Positions 1 through 5,906 of a DNA stretch of 5,906 bases are shown here, in pieces (within the stretch, counting starts at the first letter, position 1; each line of letters starts with the position of its first letter). Under the pieces are notes generated by a model. That model had not been told where the DNA came from and did not search any database. It worked only from the letters and a program-made list of their open reading frames with translations. The stretch comes from Methanothrix sp. (lineage in GTDB: Archaea; Halobacteriota; Methanosarcinia; Methanotrichales; Methanotrichaceae): assembly GCA_003162615.1 (NCBI GenBank), contig PMNG01000207.1:186-6091 (forward strand). The letters run 5' to 3'. The position numbers were made by a program, and so were the translations under genes.

Positions 1-1
1 A

Positions 2-118
2 ATAACATGTCTGATCTCGACCCGATTTTTGCAGAGGCCCATCCCATCCCAGAATATTATTCATAGTATCTCTATTGAATGGCTTGAAGAGCTATTTAAA
101 GGCAGTCTTAAATTCTAA
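2..118 (+). CDS. Possible 3' end of an unidentified gene (partial)
   Basis: One plus-strand frame is open from the window edge to a TAA stop at 116-118, giving 38 residues that end in IEWLEELFKGSLKF, which would form a plausible amphipathic C-terminal helix. I recognise no family. A second frame is also open from base 1 to a TAG at 64-66 (ending DPIFAEAHPIPEYYS). A minus-strand ATG at 64-62 opens leftward as well. With so little sequence the true frame cannot be decided, and all three may be chance. The only point in favour of this frame is that it is the longest and ends in protein-like charged/hydrophobic alternation. Confidence 0.2.
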   Translation: MTCLISTRFLQRPIPSQNIIHSISIEWLEELFKGSLKF

Positions 119-353
119 AGTGTCATGCACTGTTATCCAACACTACTCAAGCATCTGCCGGGTCCTATTGAGTAGAGGAAATACCAAAAAGACTGGAGGA
201 GAGGACTGGGTCGATGAGAACGAGATCCGGTAGGAGGAGAGCGCGAAGAAGGGCGGTAGCCTGTGATGGCTGGTACTTGCGTCGAGCCATCGCGTGCGCC
301 TCTCTCTAGTTCGCTTGCGTGGTTACTTCTCAATCTTCACATTGTGCTGAATC
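119..353. other. Gene-poor stretch with a purine-rich segment
   Basis: No convincing protein gene is seen here. The plus strand is strongly purine-rich from about 170 to 255 (GGAGGAGAGG and AGGAGGAGAG runs). It is richer in G+C than the AT-rich sequence on either side. A minus-strand open stretch at 165-290 would give 41 residues (MARRKYQPSQATALLRALLL, then PDLVLIDPV and a stop). That start loosely recalls transposase N-termini, but no catalytic part follows. The predicted RNA stem-loops inside the stretch are listed separately. Confidence 0.4.
205..304 (+). other. Two adjacent predicted stem-loops, candidate structured RNA
   Basis: First stem-loop: ACTGG (205-209) pairs with CCGGT (227-231) including one G.U, with an inner TCG/CGA pairing around ATGAGAA. 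Second stem-loop: TGTGATGGCT (262-271) pairs with AGCCATCGCG (285-294) as 10 bp with two G.U pairs and a 13-base loop. Below it, GAGAGCGC (237-244) pairs with 296-304 (GCGCCTCTC, one bulged C). The structure could form on either strand, but its G.U pairs occur in the plus-strand transcript. It does not match RNase P, SRP, tRNA or C/D-box patterns that I can recognise. It could be a small RNA, a processed leader, or chance pairing in GC-rich sequence. Confidence 0.25.
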
Positions 354-369
354 AAAAAAACTTTTATTT
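354..369 (+). promoter_or_regulatory. Candidate BRE/TATA promoter of the DUF1059 gene
   Basis: An A-run (354-360) followed by CTTTTATTT (361-369) resembles an archaeal BRE plus TATA box. Transcription would start roughly 24-26 bases downstream, near 390, leaving a leader of about 28 bases before the ATG at 418. The leader contains two purine-rich candidates for ribosome binding: AGGAAG at 402-407 (10 bases before the start) and AGGAAG at 410-415 (2 bases before). The first has the more usual spacing. This is inferred from sequence pattern only. Confidence 0.35.
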
Positions 370-417
370 GAAGAAATCGTATTAAGAGTTACAAAGCAAA
401 AAGGAAGATAGGAAGAA

Positions 418-1020
418 ATGAAAAATGTAACTGAAGAGCAGGCAAAGGCCGATAAAAGTGACTCTGAGCTTGAGCTTAAGGCCGAAGAAGATTATAGCGA
501 ATTTCTCTGTCGAGAAGAATATAACGGCAAAGAATGCGGTTTCCGGGTTCGGGCAAAGACCGATGATGAGGTCATTGAGCTTGCACGTATTCATCAGGAA
601 ACTGCTCACGGAATAAAGGCCGATGCTAAGAAGCTGGTGTCTGAAATTGGGAATATAGTGTCCCGCGCAAAGGCTGACGTAGAGAAGGTGAAGTCCAATT
701 TAGGGCATAAAGCTGATGCAACCAGAATCTTGGACACTGATGCAGATACTGGAGCGAGGCCTGATTCAGAGAAGAAAAAGGCTGATGCAAAGGGTTATGC
801 AGAAGAGGCGAGGGATACGGTTGAATCTATATTTGGCGTTAATTCCGGCAATGTCTGGAAAGCGCTCAATCTAAATGGTCCGATGAGTATTGATGACATC
901 GTTAAGGCTACAGCTTTAAATCCAGAGGAGATCTATGGTGCATTGGGTTGGCTTGGCCGCGAGAACAAGATCTCGTTGGAGACACGAGGAAAGGTGAGGT
1001 TCTTTTCGCTAAGGTCGTGA
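418..1020 (+). CDS. DUF1059 / winged-helix (DUF2582-type) fusion protein
   Basis: This is a 200-residue, highly charged, soluble protein of unknown function. Residues about 28-66 match the DUF1059 pattern: a short module with C31 and C40, then H59 and H64 in the form H-x4-H-G. The spacing of these residues suggests metal binding (inference). Residues about 67-135 are a helical, charged linker in which a KAD tripeptide recurs. Residues about 138-198 fit the DUF2582-type winged helix found in archaea: NVWKALNLNGPMSIDDIV, then EEIYGALGWLGRENKI and a wing ending in VRFFSL. This suggests a DNA-binding or protein-binding role, possibly as a small regulator. The ATG at 418 is the only early methionine, apart from M156 well inside the winged helix. 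No operon partner is visible: the next plus-strand gene lies 341 bases away. Domain calls are from remembered family patterns; function is unassigned. Confidence 0.85.
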   Translation: MKNVTEEQAKADKSDSELELKAEEDYSEFLCREEYNGKECGFRVRAKTDDEVIELARIHQETAHGIKADAKKLVSEIGNIVSRAKADVEKVKSNLGHKADATRILDTDADTGARPDSEKKKADAKGYAEEARDTVESIFGVNSGNVWKALNLNGPMSIDDIVKATALNPEEIYGALGWLGRENKISLETRGKVRFFSLRS

Positions 1021-1080
1021 CAATCATTCCTATGATTTGAGCCGGTTCAGAATCCTGGTGTGAGTCCTATCGCGTTTACG

Positions 1081-1109
1081 AAGTATTCACATATGCGGAT
1101 GAATATTTT
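1081..1109 (+). terminator. Weak hairpin plus T-run after the DUF1059 gene
   Basis: TATTCA (1084-1089) pairs with TGAATA (1100-1105) around a 10-base loop. AAG/TTT pairing with one G.U extends the stem outward, and TTTT (1106-1109) follows directly. It lies 61 bases after the stop codon at 1020. Archaeal termination depends mainly on short T-runs, so this is a reasonable 3' end, but the stem is AT-rich and weak. Confidence 0.3.
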
Positions 1110-1268
1110 CCAATTTAATCGTCCTCTGAATCGCTACAGCAATGTACTACAGGCCTTTCCAGTTCGTCTAATTCTTTATTTACCTTTAAAAGTTACTCTT
1201 ACGTGAATCCACGCCGCCTCTAGCAAGAAGCGACCTGATAGTAATGCGTTTCGTTGAAAACACAACAG

Positions 1269-1278
1269 TATAAATTAT
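1269..1278 (+). promoter_or_regulatory. Candidate TATA box for the small membrane-peptide gene
   Basis: GTATAAATTA resembles an archaeal TATA box. It would place a transcription start near 1298-1300 and give a leader of about 60 bases, which is not unusual for methanogens. A second candidate, CTTATAGG around 1299-1306, would give a leader of about 35 bases. The sequence alone does not decide between them. Confidence 0.3.
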
Positions 1279-1336
1279 TATTCTTAACAATTAAAACTCT
1301 TATAGGCGGAGCACGAAATAGTTAAATACTCAAAAA

Positions 1337-1348
1337 GCATATATATGC
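1337..1348. promoter_or_regulatory. Perfect 12-bp palindrome GCATATATATGC
   Basis: GCATATATATGC is identical on both strands. It sits two bases ahead of the GGTGA ribosome-binding site of the 26-residue gene and 14 bases ahead of its ATG. It is too close to the start to serve as that gene's TATA box if the ribosome-binding site is used. It could be an operator-like protein site, or in RNA a short 4-bp hairpin beside the ribosome-binding site. Chance occurrence in AT-rich DNA is also possible. Confidence 0.3.
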
Positions 1349-1350
1349 AG

Positions 1351-1355
1351 GGTGA
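1351..1355 (+). promoter_or_regulatory. Ribosome-binding site GGTGA
   Basis: GGTGA, within GCAGGGTGAAATTTT, is an exact match to the core of the archaeal Shine-Dalgarno sequence (complement of the 16S 3' end). It lies six bases before the ATG at 1362. It is the strongest ribosome-binding site seen in the window. It is the main reason for calling the following very short frame a gene and for choosing its start. Confidence 0.65.
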
Positions 1356-1361
1356 AATTTT

Positions 1362-1442
1362 ATGGAAAGCATTTACGGTGGCGGATTAATTGGCCTTGTG
1401 GTTCTGATCATCTTGATCATCGTGCTGCTAAGGCTAATATGA
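1362..1442 (+). CDS. 26-residue single-span hydrophobic membrane peptide
   Basis: The peptide starts MESIYGGGLIGLVVLI and ends VLLRLI. After a short polar start (MESIY) and a GGG turn, almost every residue to the end is Leu, Ile or Val, so it is a single membrane span with one arginine (R24) near the C-terminus. The evidence that it is real is the ideal GGTGA site six bases upstream, a promoter-like box further up, and a 10-bp hairpin five bases after the stop. It resembles in style the glycine-then-hydrophobic small proteins known in bacteria and archaea, but I do not recognise a named family. Its role is unknown; small peptides of this kind often regulate a membrane protein or respond to stress (general knowledge, not shown here). 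The adjacent genes give no clue. A chance frame remains possible. Confidence 0.55.
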   Translation: MESIYGGGLIGLVVLIILIIVLLRLI

Positions 1443-1446
1443 ATGC

Positions 1447-1508
1447 TAGTGCTACCACCGAACAGGTAGCGCTAAAAATGTTAATGTTTATAACAAGGAT
1501 ACTTTTTT
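1447..1508 (+). terminator. Strong hairpin and downstream T6 run after the small gene
   Basis: TAGTGCTACC (1447-1456) pairs with GGTAGCGCTA (1465-1474) as 10 bp with one G.U and an 8-base loop (ACCGAACA). The stem starts five bases after the TGA of the 26-residue gene. It is followed by an A-run and, 28 bases on, TTTTTT at 1503-1508. The hairpin probably protects or defines the 3' end of the short transcript, with the T-run as the actual archaeal terminator. Because the stem and T-run are not contiguous, it is not a classical bacterial intrinsic terminator. Confidence 0.5.
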
Positions 1509-1553
1509 AAATATTGATTATTTAGTGAAGATTATCGAATCCTCTTTAGTCCG

Positions 1554-1862
1554 CTAATACAGAAGGTTTAACGACATTTCGAGTTTGCCCTTCGCGAACA
1601 TCTCCACGCTATCCACACAAATATAGGTGCACTCGTCTATAGATTTCAAAGGCAGTGGCTCTTTCTCGAAGACATTAAGTCCCGCTCCCGCGATCTTCTT
1701 CGCCCGGAGCCCCTCCATAGAGCATTCTCATCTATTATTTTGCCCCTTCCAGTATTGGTCAGAATGGAAGTTGGGTTCATTGGCCAGCTCAGAGGCACCT
1801 ATCATGTGCTTGGTCTCAAGGGTGAGCGGAAGATGTAGCCCTCTAATGGACACTAATCGGTC
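1554..1862 (-). pseudogene. Decayed D-isomer-specific 2-hydroxyacid dehydrogenase (C-terminal part)
   Basis: Read on the minus strand, three frames in succession give the C-terminal landmarks of the SerA/glyoxylate-reductase-like dehydrogenases. Bases 1838-1782 give LHLPLTLETKHMIGASELA (family: HLPLTPETxHxIGxxEL). After one extra base, 1780-1715 give TSILTNTGRGKIIDENAL (family: AILINTxRGxxxDExAL, with the catalytic Arg). After another frame change near 1715, 1715-1647 give GLRAKKIAGAGLNVFEKEP (family: KIAGAGLDVFExEP, with the catalytic Glu). The same frame then runs to VDSVEMFAKGKL and a TAG at 1556-1554, like the family's last helix. The usual TPH segment with the catalytic His is missing, so roughly 25-30 residues are deleted between EP and VDSVEMF. 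The N-terminal two thirds are also absent. The gene is dead; the original substrate cannot be told. Confidence 0.85.
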
Positions 1863-2052
1863 TGGGATACAAAGATCTACGCAGAGGGTTTTTCCTCAAT
1901 TGGGGGACATTGCCATTTTTTGTATCCTCTATGTATTGGCTGTGTCGATGAATAATGTATTGGCAGCAAGGTCCGCCAGGTACGACAAAGGGCAAAGAGA
2001 AGCGGCTTGAAGGAATTACGTGCCAGGACGTACCAAAAGGGTCAATGCACCT
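1863..2052 (-). other. Probable further degraded relic beside the kinase gene end
   Basis: This stretch lies between the recognisable dehydrogenase relic and the stop codon of the hybrid kinase. Faint minus-strand traces may continue the same pseudogene: VDL about 20 bases before the well-matched part, a GNV triplet near 1903-1911 where a Rossmann G-x-G-x-x-G could have been, and YLADLAANTLF at 1982-1950, similar to the VADLAxxLLL helix of the family. The distances are much shorter than in an intact enzyme, so deletions would be needed. A TACGT/ACGTA hairpin (2017-2021 with 2028-2032) lies about 20 bases past the kinase stop but lacks a following T-run. No intact gene is present. Confidence 0.35.
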
Positions 2053-4260
2053 CTATAATGGCCTGTCTGCCGTATCCTTACTGGCCTCATCGGCACACTT
2101 CTTCAACATTTCAGCCAGCTCTCTCATCTGCACCGGTTTTGCAATGTAGCCGTCCATTCCGGCTTCAAGACACTTTTCACGGTCGCCCTCAAGAGCGAAA
2201 GCAGTGATGGCAACGATCTTCGGCCCATTCTCAGGCCGCAGTTTCCGTATCACCTGAGTTGCTGTGATCCCATCCATTTCGGGCATCTTGATATCCATAA
2301 GCACCAGATCATAATCCTGGCGTTCGAGAGCCTGGACGACTTCTTTGCCGTCAGCCACAGCGTCAGCCCTGTAGCCCAGTCTTTTCAGCATCTCCACTAG
2401 CACTCTCTGGTTCGAAGGGTAATCTTCAGCCACGAGTATGCGCATGGGCTTGAGCCCTTGGAATCTAGCTGTAGCGATTCCGCTATCCATTTTTCCGAAA
2501 TCCAACTGCTTGCCAGGGATGGTCTCGGCTTGGATTGTGAAATTAAAGACCGTACCCTGAGGGGTACTCTCAGCCCAGATCTTTCCTCCCATCAGTTCAA
2601 CTAGATTCTTGGTTATAGCGAGGCCCAGACCAACACCGTCACGTTTGCGGCTTAAGGTACGTTCTAGCTGAGTAAAGGGCTGGAAGAGCTGGTTCATCTT
2701 GTCCTGGGGTATGCCGATGCCGGTATCTTTGACCGCGAAGAATATCTGGTGCCTATCACCATCGACTGATTTGGATGAGACTGACACGGATACGTCCCCT
2801 TTGTCTGTGAATTTGACAGCGTTGCTGAGCAGGTTGACCAGGATCTGCCTGAGCCTCCCATGATCTCCTATGATAGTGTCCGGTGTGCCGTAGTTGATAG
2901 TGTGGGACAGGTTCAACCCCCTCTTGCTGGCTTGAGTTGCTACCATTTCGAGGGACTCACCGATCAAGTGCTTGAGGCTGAACGGCTGATGCTCCAGCAC
3001 TACCTTATACTTTTCCACTCTGGAGTAGTCCAGGATATCGTCGATGATGGCCAGCTGAGCTTCGCCACCTTTCCGGATAGCTTCAATGTACTCCCTATGC
3101 TCCTGTGTAAGGTTATCATCCAGGAGGAGGCTTGAGAAGCCGATCACCGCGTTCATCGGCGTGCGAAGCTCATGGCTCATATTGGCCAAGAATGCTGCTT
3201 TGGCCTTGACCGACTCTTTTGCAGCCTCCAAAGAATCCTGGAGTTCGGCAGTCCTCTCCTGAACCCTCAACTCCAGATCGTCCCGGGCCTTGCGCAGCTC
3301 TTGCTCCATCTTCTTGCGCTCGGTGATGTCTCTTGCGTAAACGGCGGCACCAGCGATTTTTCCATGCCAATCCAGAACCGGGTTATGTGATATCTCGAAG
3401 TAACGCCGCGATAGAGCATCATCGCCTGCAAAAGCTTCCTGAGTAAACGATTCACCGCAAAGTGCACGGTCGATGTTCATCTGGGTGTTAATTCGGTTAT
3501 CGAGGTCCGTATAGTAATCAAGAACGCTATGCCCGATCTCGATATCTGCGCCAAATAGCGCCTTCATTATATCAGCGTGACGCGAGTTGAAGCTCGTGTA
3601 TCGGTAGTCGCGGTCTACTGAGAAGATCGGCCCCTTCGAGCTTTCGATTACTGCTTTCAGCACCGCGTCATGCTGTACCAGTTTTTCCTCAGCTAGTTTG
3701 CGTTCGGTTGTATCGATAACTGCGATCCGGCATTGTCTACCGTTCAGCGAGCCATCATCGGTCGCTATGCCGTCGATGCGGGCATGAACTATAGGCTCTC
3801 CATCCCTGAGGAGATTCAGTTCGCACATTTGCTTGATGCCGGTCTCAAACGCCGATTTGCAGAATTCATCAAAATAAGGACGGTCTTTGGGCGCAACGAA
3901 CAGCCAAAAATGCCTGTTCATCAGGTTGCGCCTCTCCACGCCAAGGAGCGAGGCTCCAACCAGGTTGACCTCCTGGATCAGTCCTTGTGTATCGAAAGTG
4001 AAAAGACCAATGGGCGCAAAGTCGTAGAGATCGGAATACTTTGTCAGAGCTTCTTCCGTCTCCAGCTTGGCGCGCTTCAGCTCTTCGTTCTGCATCTCCA
4101 GCTCAATCTGGTGGACCTGAAGCTCGTGAACCAGAGCCAGGGCATCTTTACTATCATCCTTTGTGGAACCGACCAGGTCGCTTCTACAGTCCTTCAACCG
4201 TTCTTCTGCATGGTGGCGCAGGTCATCGTTCAGGTTCGATTCTGCCTTCTCGTTCTTCAT
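2053..4260 (-). CDS. Soluble hybrid histidine kinase, PAS-PAS-HisKA-HATPase-REC
   Basis: Complete 735-residue cytoplasmic sensor kinase with its own receiver. Residues 1-75 are charged and coiled-coil, with the HELQVHQIELEMQNEEL stretch (45-61) common in PAS kinases. PAS 1 spans about 76-188, PAS 2 about 197-315. A coiled-coil linker (316-350) leads to HisKA with the phospho-accepting H363 in MSHELRTPMNAVIGF. The ATPase domain (about 465-580) has N476/N480, D512-x-G-x-G (512-516) and GVGLGL (542-547). The REC domain (about 606-722) has E612/D613, phospho-accepting D656, T686 and K708. All key residues are present, so kinase and phosphotransfer should work. No membrane segment is visible. The ATG at 4260 follows AAGGGG three bases upstream and lies 14 bases after the preceding CheR/PAS gene, so the two are probably co-transcribed. 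The signal and the final output are unknown; no HPt or DNA-binding regulator is nearby. Confidence 0.95.
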   Translation of the reverse strand: MKNEKAESNLNDDLRHHAEERLKDCRSDLVGSTKDDSKDALALVHELQVHQIELEMQNEELKRAKLETEEALTKYSDLYDFAPIGLFTFDTQGLIQEVNLVGASLLGVERRNLMNRHFWLFVAPKDRPYFDEFCKSAFETGIKQMCELNLLRDGEPIVHARIDGIATDDGSLNGRQCRIAVIDTTERKLAEEKLVQHDAVLKAVIESSKGPIFSVDRDYRYTSFNSRHADIMKALFGADIEIGHSVLDYYTDLDNRINTQMNIDRALCGESFTQEAFAGDDALSRRYFEISHNPVLDWHGKIAGAAVYARDITERKKMEQELRKARDDLELRVQERTAELQDSLEAAKESVKAKAAFLANMSHELRTPMNAVIGFSSLLLDDNLTQEHREYIEAIRKGGEAQLAIIDDILDYSRVEKYKVVLEHQPFSLKHLIGESLEMVATQASKRGLNLSHTINYGTPDTIIGDHGRLRQILVNLLSNAVKFTDKGDVSVSVSSKSVDGDRHQIFFAVKDTGIGIPQDKMNQLFQPFTQLERTLSRKRDGVGLGLAITKNLVELMGGKIWAESTPQGTVFNFTIQAETIPGKQLDFGKMDSGIATARFQGLKPMRILVAEDYPSNQRVLVEMLKRLGYRADAVADGKEVVQALERQDYDLVLMDIKMPEMDGITATQVIRKLRPENGPKIVAITAFALEGDREKCLEAGMDGYIAKPVQMRELAEMLKKCADEASKDTADRPL

Positions 4261-4274
4261 AATCCCCTTGCTAT
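4261..4274 (-). promoter_or_regulatory. 14-base operon junction with ribosome-binding site
   Basis: Only 14 bases separate the stop of the CheR/PAS gene (4277-4275) from the kinase ATG. They contain AAGGGG (4269-4264), a partial Shine-Dalgarno match with short, three-base spacing. There is no room for a promoter, so the kinase is expected to be translated from the upstream gene's transcript, possibly by coupled re-initiation. Confidence 0.6.

Positions 4275-5906
<1,632 letters not shown>

Larger units (their letters stand above)
1021..1361. other. AT-rich intergenic region, 341 bases
   Basis: Neither strand carries a protein-like frame of useful length here. The region holds a weak hairpin/T-run terminator candidate near 1081-1109, a TATA-like box near 1269, a perfect 12-bp palindrome at 1337-1348, and the ribosome-binding site of the following small gene. 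Its composition is clearly more AT-rich than the minus-strand operon. Apart from these short sites I see nothing else in it. Confidence 0.6.

Noticed and set aside
205..231. C/D-box guide RNA suggested by CGATGAG near 212-218
   Set aside because: No CTGA D or D' box lies at suitable spacing, and the C-box match is imperfect.
133..333. 66-codon minus-strand frame rich in Ser, Arg and Pro
   Set aside because: The low-complexity composition comes from the purine-rich plus strand. No domain, start signal or family resemblance is visible.
1042..1058. tRNA T-arm-like string CCGGTTCAGAATCCTGG
   Set aside because: The loop has one base too many and the stem is uneven. No acceptor, D or anticodon arm can be placed, because the DUF1059 gene ends just upstream. 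It is not enough for a tRNA remnant or attachment site.
1627..2010. 127-codon open frame on the plus strand
   Set aside because: It is antisense to the recognisable dehydrogenase relic, its product resembles nothing, and it has no good ribosome-binding site. It is open by chance on the opposite strand.
1843..2052. Kinase reading frame staying open for about 69 codons past its stop
   Set aside because: The added residues resemble no receiver or HPt extension, and the REC domain is already complete before the stop. It is a chance opening over pseudogene sequence.

Overview
The window most likely comes from a methanogenic archaeon of the Methanosarcinales/Methanotrichales type. The grounds are a GGTGA ribosome-binding site matching the archaeal anti-Shine-Dalgarno, AT-rich TATA-like boxes ahead of plus-strand genes, a DUF1059/winged-helix (DUF2582-type) protein, and bacterial-style soluble PAS/histidine-kinase signalling genes of the kind abundant in these methanogens. 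The assignment is an inference from gene content; no rRNA or other phylogenetic marker is present.

Layout. Bases 1-417 hold a possible gene end that I cannot identify and a purine-rich stretch with two predicted stem-loops. Bases 418-1020 (+) encode a 200-residue cytoplasmic protein joining an N-terminal DUF1059 Cys/His module to a C-terminal winged helix. An AT-rich intergenic region of about 340 bases follows. Bases 1362-1442 (+) encode a 26-residue hydrophobic peptide with an excellent ribosome-binding site and a 10-bp hairpin just after its stop codon. Bases 1554 to about 1862 (-) are the decayed C-terminal part of a D-isomer-specific 2-hydroxyacid dehydrogenase. It is broken by two frame changes and an internal deletion, and faint traces may extend to about 1982.

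The right two thirds (2053-5906, all minus strand) is a two-gene signalling operon. The upstream gene, cut by the window edge, is the C-terminal part of a CheB/CheR-PAS fusion: end of the CheR methyltransferase, a PAS-like linker, a long NEELQS heptad coiled coil and two PAS domains, with no kinase domain. Fourteen bases after its stop codon starts a complete 735-residue hybrid histidine kinase: coiled coil, two PAS, HisKA, HATPase and REC. Neither protein shows a membrane segment, so both probably act in the cytoplasm. The coiled coils and PAS domains suggest that the two form one signalling unit, equivalent to the single-chain CheB-CheR-PAS-kinase fusions of other genomes. No HPt protein, DNA-binding response regulator, chemoreceptor or cheA/cheY gene is visible, so the output is unknown.

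I did not find a clearly new defence or mobile system. The items most worth a second look are the tiny membrane-peptide gene, the unannotated dehydrogenase relic, the DUF1059-winged helix fusion with its repeated KAD motif, and the possible structured RNA near 205-304.
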